A DNA stretch of 28,630 bases from a virus: positions 1 to 28,630 of IMG/VR virus record IMGVR_UViG_3300030060_003957; one strand, 5' to 3'. The first letter of the stretch is position 1, and the number at the start of each line of letters is the position of its first letter. A program made the translations under genes and the position numbers. The notes beneath the pieces were generated by a model. It worked only from the letters and a program-made list of their open reading frames with translations, made no database searches and had not been told where the DNA came from. Below, one piece after another: positions 21,523-28,630 of this stretch.

Positions 21523-23421
21523 ATGGAAAACGACTACGAAGACGACTACGAAGAGCTTACCGACGAACAGATCGAGGAGCTTTACGGGTCTAGAGATAAT
21601 CCATTTGATAACAATCCTTTTGGAATATTTAGTGGGACATCTTTAGGTCGTCTAGGTGATCTTGGAGGTTTTTTAGATCTAATTGGTATTAGAGCTTCTG
21701 AAATGTCAAAGGGAAGCTACGAAGACCAAGATGGAGATGGAATAGCTGACGGTATTTATAGTGGCACAGATGAACAACAAATGGGTACACCTGTTACTAT
21801 TGTTCAACGCAATGAAGCTGGTGAACAAATAGGAACGATTCCAGGGATAAGAATTGGAATTGGAGAAAACTCAAGGGTTGTTACAATTGATGAACTAGCA
21901 AGGATTAACGAAATAAGGAGACAGTCAGGACAATCTACAATAGGTACAGGTACGCCAGGGTTTGTTCCAGAACTTGTGGATGAGTCAGGGGCTCCTGTGG
22001 ATAATAGCAGCAATGCTAATGCCGTTAGTTCTACCGATACCAGTGAAGTGGGAGGAGGCGGGCCACCTAGAAGGACTGATGACTCTGGTTCAACCATTAA
22101 TGATGGAGGTAGTAGTGGTGGTGGGATGCGTCCAATTCGGACGCCTTTGGGAATGATATATGTTCCAGAAATTATAGCCGATAATCCAGGTCAATTACTT
22201 ACGCAAGGATACATAACTAATGAAATTTATAATTATTTTACTGGACAGGACGCTCCAGGTGAACCCGTTGAATTAGTCCAAGAAACTGGAGACCCATTGA
22301 GGAAAGAAACTATGACAGACGCAGAATTAAATGGACTTGATCCTAATTTTACAGGAGAAGACAATGGACAGCGATACGAAAACGGGATGCTTGTATCTTC
22401 TGACGGTTTAGAAAATACAGGATCATTAAGCGCAACTGGTGGTTCTTCAAGCGTAGGAGATATTGACGCAGGAGATTCTGAATCTTCTGCAAGCGTAGGA
22501 GATATTGATGCAGGGGATTCTGAAGCCTCTGCAAATGTGGGAGATATTGATGTGGGAGACTCTGAATCTTCTGCAAATGTAGGAAATATTGATGTTAGTT
22601 CTCAATCTGGTCAAGGTGGTGCAGGAGGTAATGTTTCAGTAAATATTGGAGGTGGCTCTGGGTTGTCTTCAGGTGAGATTACCGAAATACTTAAAACGTC
22701 TGGCATTACTGGTTTAATTACTACTCTTTCTGACAGAGGAGAGATTACTCCAGGACAGTTGCAGGATATTTTCCCAGAAGCTGTAAGCCAAATAAAATCT
22801 GGAGAACCTAAAGAGTTTGCTGAAGAGGTAATAAAATTAGATAGAGAGATTGCTCCTCAGCAAGCAGAACTTGCTACTGATCTTTACGGTCAGGTTACTA
22901 GCGCAGTACGTGATTCTCAGAACCCATTGGTTAAATCACTATTTAATCGAGGAGAAACATTGGATTCAAGTATTGCTCAGTACTTTGATCCTAACCTTTC
23001 GTTTTTGGAACAAAGAGGAGCTGAACAACAAGGATTTGCTGAGGCTCTTGCTTTTGGTAGACCGTTTTCTCAGTCAGACGAAAGAGCAAAGAGAAGGATT
23101 CAGGACAGAAAAGATTTAAACTTTCAATTAGGTTTACAGGGATTGGGACAACAGCAAAACCTTGCTGCATTAACATCAGATATTGAGGGTGGTATTTATA
23201 GTCAAATAGCTCCTAATATTGGAATAGATCCTAATGTTCTGCTTAATGTTTTTGGAACAGATATAGGTAACAGATTAAGCCTAATACAAAGTACTCAAGG
23301 AGCTGAAGCAATTAGAGATTCAGGAGATAAACAACTTGCTGCTGAAATTGCTGGCCCAGTTTTTGGAGGTCTTTTAGACCTTGGTATTGGGTATGGCAAG
23401 AAAAAACTTGGAATTAGCTAA
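21523..23421 (+). CDS. large virion protein with acidic N-terminus, tandem repeats and membrane-type C-terminus; probable ejection protein
   Basis: 632 aa, AAGGA upstream. The N-terminus is strongly acidic (MENDYEDDYEELTDEQIEEL). Residues 68-76 (DQDGDGIAD) form a perfect DxDxDGxxD calcium loop. A Gly/Ser/Asp-rich middle holds three full copies and a partial copy of a 14-residue repeat (SVGDIDAGDSESSA) at about 310-358. After about residue 385 it becomes helical (LIKT.., EEVIKLDREIAPQQAELATD), ending in a hydrophobic Gly-rich stretch AGPVFGGLLDLGIGYGKKKL. It heads the three-gene set of long helical proteins, as in podoviral ejection clusters where such a protein inserts into the host membrane. 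An alternative is a tail-associated protein. Role inferred. Confidence 0.6.
   Translation: MENDYEDDYEELTDEQIEELYGSRDNPFDNNPFGIFSGTSLGRLGDLGGFLDLIGIRASEMSKGSYEDQDGDGIADGIYSGTDEQQMGTPVTIVQRNEAGEQIGTIPGIRIGIGENSRVVTIDELARINEIRRQSGQSTIGTGTPGFVPELVDESGAPVDNSSNANAVSSTDTSEVGGGGPPRRTDDSGSTINDGGSSGGGMRPIRTPLGMIYVPEIIADNPGQLLTQGYITNEIYNYFTGQDAPGEPVELVQETGDPLRKETMTDAELNGLDPNFTGEDNGQRYENGMLVSSDGLENTGSLSATGGSSSVGDIDAGDSESSASVGDIDAGDSEASANVGDIDVGDSESSANVGNIDVSSQSGQGGAGGNVSVNIGGGSGLSSGEITEILKTSGITGLITTLSDRGEITPGQLQDIFPEAVSQIKSGEPKEFAEEVIKLDREIAPQQAELATDLYGQVTSAVRDSQNPLVKSLFNRGETLDSSIAQYFDPNLSFLEQRGAEQQGFAEALAFGRPFSQSDERAKRRIQDRKDLNFQLGLQGLGQQQNLAALTSDIEGGIYSQIAPNIGIDPNVLLNVFGTDIGNRLSLIQSTQGAEAIRDSGDKQLAAEIAGPVFGGLLDLGIGYGKKKLGIS
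22450..22596 (+). repeat. 42 bp in-frame tandem repeat, three copies plus half
   Basis: Units at 22450-22491, 22492-22533, 22534-22575 and a partial fourth at 22576-22596. Each full unit is 42 bases (14 codons), encoding variants of SVGDIDAGDSESSA. Differences are mostly third-codon changes plus S/N, A/V and S/A swaps, so the repeat has been kept in frame under protein-level selection or recent slippage. Variation in copy number between related phages is expected. Confidence 0.88.
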
Positions 23422-23457
23422 CAGCTCTGGAGACTAAAAATTAAAAGTAATATAATT

Positions 23458-24867
23458 ATGGCACTTAAATCAAGAACTCCATTAAATCTTAACGCATTAC
23501 GCAGAGATTACTCTACGCTTCCTCAGATAGCTAAGCTCAAAGCTGATACCAATCTTGAGATGGTTAAAACCATTAAGTCAGGTATTGAAAAGCGTAAACT
23601 TGAGGTTGAGAAGAAAGAAAGAATTGCCCTTAACGAAAAGCTTTTGGATGATTTAATCAAATCAGATACCCAAAATAGGCTTTTCCCTGTTGGAGCAGAA
23701 GCCAAAGATTACAGAAAGCATTTTACTACTGAGCAACTATTAGGCTATCGACAAAAATTATCGGCTCTTGACAAGGAAGCTGCTAGGCTTGAGCAAATAG
23801 GCCAAGGCGATATTTTTGCTGTAAATCAATTAATCGGCGATAAAAAACTTACTGCTGAAGAGCAAAAAAAAATTAGTGCTGCTTTATTAGCAAATCCAGG
23901 AATGGCTACTAAAACTTTTTTTGATAGATTAAGGACTCAGCCTTCCTCTCAAGTTTCATCGGAAAATATAGCTGATCTTGCAAAGAAGGGTGCTGAATTA
24001 ACTGGAATTGATGAAGCTACATTGCTTGCCCTTGGTAAAGCTAATCCCAATTCACTATCTACATTGGTATCAAATGTAGCTTCTAGGAAAGAAGATTCTG
24101 AAAATTTAACTGGGTCAGCTTTTCAATACGCCAGAGCTTTTGAGCTACTTTCGTCTGATGACGCAAAAGAGGTTGAGCAAGGTGAACTTTTGCTTCAAGA
24201 TCTAAAAGATACTACTTTAAGCCCAGAAGAAAAAACCGAACAAGCGTTTGATATAGCAAAGGCTACGGCTGAGGGAAGAGCTTCTGGAGAAAAAGAAGCT
24301 GGTATGCAACAGGCAAGACAGGCTCTCCCAAGGCAGATTATTGTTTTAGAAAATAAAATAAACCTAGCAAAAAAAGTTTTAAGCAGTGTTACCGATAATA
24401 GTTTAGGGTTGAGTCAACAAATTCTTAAATTTATTCCTGGAACTGAAGAAGCTGATTTTGATGCAAATGTAGAAACAATACAATCTTTTATAGCTCTTGA
24501 TGGAATGTTAAGCCTAAAGAAAAGCAGTCCTACTGGTTCTACTGGTTTTGGATCTTTGTCAGAAAAAGAGCTTAAAACTTTGCAAGATAGGATAAGAAGT
24601 CTATCAAGGATGCAATCTCCAGATCAGTTTAGAGATGCTTTATCTGAAGTTATTGAGTCATTTGAACTATCTAAGTCACTTTTGGAACTTGAGTATTTAG
24701 GCTGGTCAGACGATGAAGAGGTTATGTCAAAAAGAATAAAAGCTTCTGGGCTAAGCAAACAAGCAGCTAGAGCAGTTTATATTGCCCAAGGCGTAATGCC
24801 TCCTGAAACATACTTCGATGGTGATGATGATTTCAATGAGATTTTACGGAGACACACCAAAAAATAA
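23458..24867 (+). CDS. internal virion / DNA ejection protein
   Basis: 469 aa, almost wholly helical and charged. The N-terminal half has coiled-coil-like stretches (KRKLEVEKKERIALNEKLLD). Around residues 356-383 it has SPTGSTGFGSLSEKELKTLQ followed by DRIRSLSR: the 'G.TGFGaLSe.ELk.Lq..i.sL' signature that, from memory, recurs near the C-terminus of phage ejection and internal core proteins. No membrane span. It lies between two other long proteins of the probable ejection set. Such proteins are packed with DNA and leave the virion first to make a conduit. Start ATG 23458 with weak GGAGA upstream. Confidence 0.72.
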   Translation: MALKSRTPLNLNALRRDYSTLPQIAKLKADTNLEMVKTIKSGIEKRKLEVEKKERIALNEKLLDDLIKSDTQNRLFPVGAEAKDYRKHFTTEQLLGYRQKLSALDKEAARLEQIGQGDIFAVNQLIGDKKLTAEEQKKISAALLANPGMATKTFFDRLRTQPSSQVSSENIADLAKKGAELTGIDEATLLALGKANPNSLSTLVSNVASRKEDSENLTGSAFQYARAFELLSSDDAKEVEQGELLLQDLKDTTLSPEEKTEQAFDIAKATAEGRASGEKEAGMQQARQALPRQIIVLENKINLAKKVLSSVTDNSLGLSQQILKFIPGTEEADFDANVETIQSFIALDGMLSLKKSSPTGSTGFGSLSEKELKTLQDRIRSLSRMQSPDQFRDALSEVIESFELSKSLLELEYLGWSDDEEVMSKRIKASGLSKQAARAVYIAQGVMPPETYFDGDDDFNEILRRHTKK

Positions 24868-24896
24868 CAAAAATTATTTTTATAAATTAATTATTC

Positions 24897-27281
24897 ATGG
24901 CTGATATAACTCAAGAACAGCTCAAGCAGGCTATTATAAATGCTGAGAATGCTGGCAATACTGAAGACGTAAAAAGACTAGTAGAAGAGTATGTTGCTGT
25001 TTACGGCATAGAAGAGCCAAGGCAAACCCCAAATCAACCTGCCTTGGGAGAGCTAATAGATTCTACTGATGAAAGACCTCTTTTAGATAAAGTAAAACAA
25101 TCTGCTAAACAATTTGCTTCTAAGGAGTTAGAAGCTATGAAGAGGGATTTTGAAGGCGTTCGTAGAGGCGTTATACCTTCATATCAATCAAGGCTTGGAG
25201 CTGAAGCAAAACAGTTTGAAAAGCCCCCTAGTATTGAAGATCTTGATGAAGCTGCGAAAATAAAACTAAAGAACCTTAAAGAGTACAGAGGCGGCTTTGG
25301 TGGAATGGTTAATGCTTTGCTATATCCAGATGTTAAGGAAAGGGCTATGCTTCTTGCTGACGAAGGATTTGATGTTAATATTGATGGCCCGTACCCAACG
25401 ATAACTATAAATGGGGAAGAGTTAGCTATAAACTCTCCTGGATGGTCTCTTCAAGACGCTATCTCTTTAGTTGGAGAAATAGCTACATTTATGCCAGCAG
25501 GAAAATTCACCTCTGCTGGGGTAGGTCTAGGAAAAAAAATTGCTAGAGGCGTTGTTTCTGGAGCTACCACATCTGGAATAAGAGAAGGCATTCAAGTAGC
25601 TGGTGGTGGAAGGTTCGACGGCGATCAGGTTCTCTTTGACGCTATAGCTACTGCTGGTGGTGGAGTTTTAGAGGATTTAGCTCCTGCTATCTGGCGGAAA
25701 CTTTCTACATCTGCTAAAAAAAAGGCTTCAAAGGCACGGAGTATTATTTCTTTAATTGATCTTGGTGTAGATATAGATGAATTAAAAGCAGTAGTTTCGT
25801 CGAAAAAAGCTGTGCAGCCTTCTGATGCTTTAGAAGAATTTGCTTCTGCACAGTTCAGGCAGGCATTAGTACAGAATCCAAACCTAGCTGCTAAGTACGC
25901 TATACAGTACGATAATGCCTCTAATAATCTTTCTTCTATGCTTTCAAGAACATTTGGAAGGTTATCTAAGCAAGATATTGACCTTTTAAATCCAGAGGAA
26001 ACACTACTCAATGTTCTTTCGGCATCACAAGATATAGCTTCTAATATACAAAAGGTTCAGTTCCAAATGCCGAAGACATTAATAGGCAGGGAGTACGATG
26101 AAGTTTATAAAAGATTAGGAGACATAAACGTTGCAGGTGCTCTAAACTTAGCTGATGAAATAATAAAAAACAGCAACCCTGGAGACACGGCTCAAAAAGC
26201 TGCTAGGACATGGAAAAGGTATTTGCAGTCTCCTAAAGAAGGAGATGTAGTTCTTTTTGATTCCGCTGGTAAAAAAATAGGTCTTGAGGATAGAGTTGAA
26301 ATAACTAAGCCAGCAGAGCAAGTTCATTTAGCAATTAGAGAACTAAGAGATGTTCTTAAAAAAGATGCTAACTTTGATAAGAGCGTATCAAGCCAGGTTA
26401 AAGCAAACGCTAAAGAATTAATTGAGGAACTAAGAGCCTCTCTTGGCCCTGACTTTAAAAAGGTTGATGACGCTTACTCAAAAGCATCTCAAGCATTAGA
26501 AAACTTTAATAAAAATACTAAGCTAGGAGAAGTTATCAATAAAGGAGAATTGAATACCGATGAATTTCTTGATGGCATATTTGGGGAAAAGGCAAAGGCA
26601 GGAACTGCAAATTTCGATAAGGCAAAGGAATTCATGGACGAAATTGCTAATGTTAGTCCATCAGTAGCCAATGATTTGTACGGAAGTTATTTTGCAGTTA
26701 AGATTAGGTCATTGCCAGATGAGGCCAACATGAAGCAAGTACTTAAAACTATTTATGGAATTGATCGCACTGAGGATATTCTAAAAAGTCCAGTTTATAG
26801 ATTAGCCCCGAATAAGGCTGCTCAAAAAAGAGTACAACAAATTGGATTAATGTTGAAGGCTGGATCAAAAGTAGATAAACTTGATTCATTGCAAGAGGCT
26901 GCACGGAAGCACATAGACAAAAAATTATCTCCAGATGCAGCTCATTTTGTCTACATAAGAATGGCAATATCTAAGGCTATTAAGGATTCTTCTAGCAAAA
27001 AGTTTTTAGATACTGCTTATAACATGGCCCTTAATCCTAAATATAGGAAAGAATACTTGGATTTGATGAATTCTAAACAAGTTTTGCAGGCAGCTTATAA
27101 TTCAAATTTTCTTAAAAGGCAAGATGCCGCTAATACGGTTTACCGCAAAGCTTTAAATATTGCTGAAAAGGTTGCTTCTGACATTAAGAACGGAAGCCTG
27201 ATTGGAGCAGCTATTCCTGGAATACTTACCTCTCAATCTAGGGAAGATGGCGTTCAGCAAGTCCCTTTTCGAAGTAACTAA
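24897..27281 (+). CDS. largest internal virion / ejection protein
   Basis: 794 aa, last gene of the late block. The N-terminus LKQAIINAENAGNTEDVKRL is the 'l..Ai..A..aGd.e.a..La' helix found at the start of many phage ejection proteins. A Gly-rich hydrophobic patch lies at about 190-240 (VGEIATFMPAGKFTSAGVGL ... GATTSGIREGIQVAGGG), a possible membrane-active region. The rest is long helices with coiled-coil character (QVKANAKELIEELRASLGPD), ending in SLIGAAIPGILTSQ and a polar tail. This is the general build of podoviral gp16-like proteins, without a visible muralytic domain. AT-rich leader without Shine-Dalgarno. Role by build and order. Confidence 0.68.
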   Translation: MADITQEQLKQAIINAENAGNTEDVKRLVEEYVAVYGIEEPRQTPNQPALGELIDSTDERPLLDKVKQSAKQFASKELEAMKRDFEGVRRGVIPSYQSRLGAEAKQFEKPPSIEDLDEAAKIKLKNLKEYRGGFGGMVNALLYPDVKERAMLLADEGFDVNIDGPYPTITINGEELAINSPGWSLQDAISLVGEIATFMPAGKFTSAGVGLGKKIARGVVSGATTSGIREGIQVAGGGRFDGDQVLFDAIATAGGGVLEDLAPAIWRKLSTSAKKKASKARSIISLIDLGVDIDELKAVVSSKKAVQPSDALEEFASAQFRQALVQNPNLAAKYAIQYDNASNNLSSMLSRTFGRLSKQDIDLLNPEETLLNVLSASQDIASNIQKVQFQMPKTLIGREYDEVYKRLGDINVAGALNLADEIIKNSNPGDTAQKAARTWKRYLQSPKEGDVVLFDSAGKKIGLEDRVEITKPAEQVHLAIRELRDVLKKDANFDKSVSSQVKANAKELIEELRASLGPDFKKVDDAYSKASQALENFNKNTKLGEVINKGELNTDEFLDGIFGEKAKAGTANFDKAKEFMDEIANVSPSVANDLYGSYFAVKIRSLPDEANMKQVLKTIYGIDRTEDILKSPVYRLAPNKAAQKRVQQIGLMLKAGSKVDKLDSLQEAARKHIDKKLSPDAAHFVYIRMAISKAIKDSSSKKFLDTAYNMALNPKYRKEYLDLMNSKQVLQAAYNSNFLKRQDAANTVYRKALNIAEKVASDIKNGSLIGAAIPGILTSQSREDGVQQVPFRSN

Positions 27282-27315
27282 AAAAGGGCAGCAGGTTTTT
27301 AAGCCCACTGCCCTT
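27280..27315 (-). terminator. intrinsic terminator of the right-arm genes
   Basis: Read on the minus strand: AAGGGCAG, a 16-base loop, CTGCCCTT, then a continuing T-run. The eight-pair stem followed by T's lies 27 bases after the stop of the last right-arm gene (27342). The T-run overlaps the last codon of the plus-strand ejection gene. On the plus strand the stem is there, but no T-run follows, so it ends leftward transcripts best and could only hinder the rightward ones. Confidence 0.8.
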
Positions 27316-27341
27316 GAGGTGCTGTGCGTGCGGAGAGCAGA

Positions 27342-27536
27342 TCACTCTGGATCTGATGTATCGGGAGGGATAATTTCTTCTTTCTCTTTAGATGATAGAA
27401 ACTCTTCTATTCTATCTCTAAGAGATCCAATAACGGAAAGTTCTTTACCGTGGAATGCTCCACGTTTAGCAGCCAGGTCTATAATATTGACGGCTTGGGA
27501 TAAGTCTTGGTACGAAATGGTAGGTTCTTCTGACAT
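27342..27536 (-). CDS. conserved hypothetical protein of marine phages, 64 aa
   Basis: Begins MSEEPTISYQDLSQAVNIID and continues LAAKRGAFHGKELSVIGSLR, with an acidic tail (LSSKEKEEIIPPDTSDPE). The pattern 'tis..Dl......ii..a..RGAf.g.EL..vG.l.drl..f' is, from memory, a small helical family widespread in marine phages and cyanophages, usually in early or middle genes and of unknown function. It starts two bases after the stop of the nuclease gene and is the last gene before the terminator. Confidence 0.7.
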   Translation of the reverse strand: MSEEPTISYQDLSQAVNIIDLAAKRGAFHGKELSVIGSLRDRIEEFLSSKEKEEIIPPDTSDPE

Positions 27537-27538
27537 GA

Positions 27539-27967
27539 TTAAGACTGTAGTGATTCTGGCTTCTTTGTCAACTCCCTTATCAGGACTCTGTACTTCTCTT
27601 TTGTCTGAGGTCTTTTAGCTCTATTGATCCTACGCCTGTACTCTCTGACTACCTTATCTGTGTCTGTTCTGTGCTTAGGATGGATAGGATTTTCTGAGTA
27701 ATCCTTACCCCAGTATTCTATGATAGAAATCAGGACATCCTCATAAGAGGCTCCCAGAGGTCGTATAAAGCGTTTGTACGCATTCCATACCTTACCCTCG
27801 AATGAATTGACTTCACGCTGTAGAACGCATCTGACGTGTCCTGAGACATGATCGTGGTCTAAGACCGCATCTTTGATCTGCAATCCTGTAATAGGATCTC
27901 GTCCTCCTTGTCGTATTAGGAGTTCCTCCCTGAATGATTTGATCTCGGACTGTTTAAGCTTTTTCAT
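27539..27967 (-). CDS. endonuclease VII-like Holliday junction resolvase
   Basis: 142 aa. The core lies at about 28-60: DPITGLQIKDAVLDHDHVSG followed by HVRCVLQREVNSFEGKV. The DHDH..G.VR.vL...vN..eGk arrangement is the beta-beta-alpha metal nuclease signature of the recombination endonuclease VII family (T4 gp49), which cleaves branched DNA before packaging. Unlike T4 gp49, the zinc-binding cysteine pairs around this core are absent (only one Cys remains), placing it with the zinc-less branch of the family. The C-terminal half is helical and very basic (VVREYRRRINRAKRPQTKEK), likely binding DNA. A general HNH nicking enzyme is the alternative. Confidence 0.78.
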   Translation of the reverse strand: MKKLKQSEIKSFREELLIRQGGRDPITGLQIKDAVLDHDHVSGHVRCVLQREVNSFEGKVWNAYKRFIRPLGASYEDVLISIIEYWGKDYSENPIHPKHRTDTDKVVREYRRRINRAKRPQTKEKYRVLIRELTKKPESLQS

Positions 27968-27976
27968 GTTAGATTA

Positions 27977-28297
27977 CTACGGCAAATCTACCTTATACCC
28001 GTTTTCTAATTTATAAATCCATAACTTGTAGTACATTTCTACCTCCATGTTGTCCCATAAATATCTCATTAGATCCTTTCTGAGTTTTTCATTGTTAGGC
28101 AAAATGTACCTCTCGTATCCATCTCTATATCCAAAGTCAACATATTGTCGCATATCGTTAAATTCCCGAACTTCGCAAAAATCATTAGGCATTACTCCCA
28201 TTGAAAGAACGTAGCCAAAAAACTTTTCGTCTCCTACTTTTAGAAGGGGCCATTCTTTTATCTCAAGCTCTTGGTAAACTAGTTCTGTATAGCTCAT
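27977..28297 (-). CDS. hypothetical protein, 106 aa
   Basis: Begins MSYTELVYQELEIKEWPLLK. Very rich in Tyr, Trp and Glu (RDGYERYILPNNEKLRKDLM, then EVEMYYKLWIYKLENGYKV), mixed alpha and beta, no membrane span. Short gap of nine bases to the nuclease gene downstream. Its leader shares TTTTTGAC-type sequence with a left-arm junction (see findings) and has no Shine-Dalgarno sequence. Function unknown. Confidence 0.6.
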   Translation of the reverse strand: MSYTELVYQELEIKEWPLLKVGDEKFFGYVLSMGVMPNDFCEVREFNDMRQYVDFGYRDGYERYILPNNEKLRKDLMRYLWDNMEVEMYYKLWIYKLENGYKVDLP

Positions 28298-28324
28298 TAA
28301 ATGTTTAGTTTTTGACTTTAAGTT

Positions 28325-28528
28325 TCATAACTCTGTGTTGCCGTCTTCCACAAAGTCTACACTCGGGAACCACATCGTCTTTTTGTTCGGCATAAAATCC
28401 CTTACACTGATTTTAACGAGTCCTTCCGCCTCTTCCAACACCTCGTGTGATCCTTGTTTCATCGCTTGAACTTCACTTTGGTTCAGCCAGGTATTGGTTC
28501 CGTCGCCTATAAATTTTAACTTCTTCAT
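28325..28528 (-). CDS. hypothetical protein, 67 aa
   Basis: Begins MKKLKFIGDGTNTWLNQSEV. I chose ATG 28528-28526, which overlaps the stop of the upstream frame by four bases (ATGA) with GAAGAAAG just before; a longer in-frame start would lie inside that gene. The protein is mixed, with a beta-like C-terminal half (GLVKISVRDFMPNKKTMWFP) and an acidic end. No motif recognised. Function unknown. Confidence 0.6.
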   Translation of the reverse strand: MKKLKFIGDGTNTWLNQSEVQAMKQGSHEVLEEAEGLVKISVRDFMPNKKTMWFPSVDFVEDGNTEL

Positions 28529-28630
28529 ACTTGTACTTTCTTCATATCTGAAAGCAAGAACCAACGACATCCGTGGTCATCCTTAGACCGCGGTATACCT
28601 AGTTTTTTAAACAGGTCAATATACAGGTAC
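28525..28630 (-). CDS. C-terminal part of a gene cut by the right edge
   Basis: A frame open from the window edge to TGA 28527-28525. The visible residues read YLYIDLFKKLGIPRSKDDHG and CRWFLLSDMKKVQV. The stop overlaps the next ATG by four bases, the same coupling as elsewhere in the phage, which supports it. Too little is present to name the protein. Confidence 0.55.
   Translation of the reverse strand, partial: YLYIDLFKKLGIPRSKDDHGCRWFLLSDMKKVQV

Noticed and set aside
22450-22596. Tandem repeat as a CRISPR array
   Set aside because: Units are directly adjacent without unique spacers and keep a protein reading frame.
24876-24896. TATAAATTAATTATT before the last ejection gene as a T4-type late promoter
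   Set aside because: Similar to TATAAATA but the gap is short and simply A/T-rich, and similar A/T-rich leaders precede several genes; not enough to call.
27202-27618. 138 aa plus-strand frame after the last ejection gene
   Set aside because: It overlaps that gene, the terminator and two minus-strand genes with clear family patterns; shadow frame.
1-28630. tRNA genes, integrase, repressor, att sites
   Set aside because: Noncoding space is too small for a tRNA outside 2483-2811, where I see no cloverleaf; no recombinase or repressor protein is encoded. The window alone gives no sign of lysogeny.

Overview
The window is an internal part of a tailed-phage genome, most likely a podovirus of a marine or otherwise aquatic bacterium. 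The call rests on a nearly unbroken plus-strand virion block from about 2.8 to 27.3 kb: small terminase, HNH nuclease, large terminase, portal, scaffold, an SU10/DUF5309-like major capsid protein, connector proteins, fibres and adhesins, holins, a tail nozzle-type protein and three large ejection-type proteins. No tape-measure or sheath gene is visible, and the three long helical or glycine-rich proteins at the end of the block look like podoviral ejection proteins. Several small genes resemble, from memory, proteins common in marine phage genomes. No integrase, repressor, tRNA, DNA polymerase or host gene is visible. Both edges cut through minus-strand genes, so the replication genes lie outside. 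The host cannot be assigned from sequence alone.

Layout. (1) 1-2482, minus strand: a left arm of small genes, mostly unknown, ending in a lysozyme-like muralytic enzyme. Most genes have no Shine-Dalgarno sequence; five are preceded by the same short AACCAATAA-type motif. (2) 2483-2811: a divergent noncoding region with an unusually G-rich tract, next to the terminase genes; it is the likely place for promoters and possibly the packaging site. (3) 2812-11030: DNA packaging and head genes, closed by a strong intrinsic terminator just after the capsid and decoration-type genes. (4) 11090-12688: connector and neck genes. (5) 12688-16526: fibre and adhesin genes, including a secreted-type fibronectin III protein. 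(6) 16523-17097: two consecutive holin-like membrane proteins, one only 55 aa. (7) 17109-18120: six very small, very basic, Lys/Gly-rich proteins in a tightly coupled row, the most unusual part of the window. (8) 18121-27281: nozzle, second fibre and ejection proteins. (9) 27280-28630, minus strand: a convergent right arm with an intrinsic terminator, an endonuclease VII-like resolvase and small unknown genes.

How it works together. The plus-strand genes abut or overlap by 1-4 bases (ATGA, GTGA, TAATG) almost throughout, so they are probably one late transcription unit with translational coupling. The terminator at 11054-11086 would lower expression of tail genes relative to capsid. The two minus-strand arms probably belong to one or two other transcription units that join outside the window. 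Lysis functions look split: the muralytic enzyme is on the left arm and the holins are in the late block.

Best candidates for something new are the basic microprotein row (17109-18120), the repeated AACCAATAA leader of the left arm, and the G-rich divergent region.
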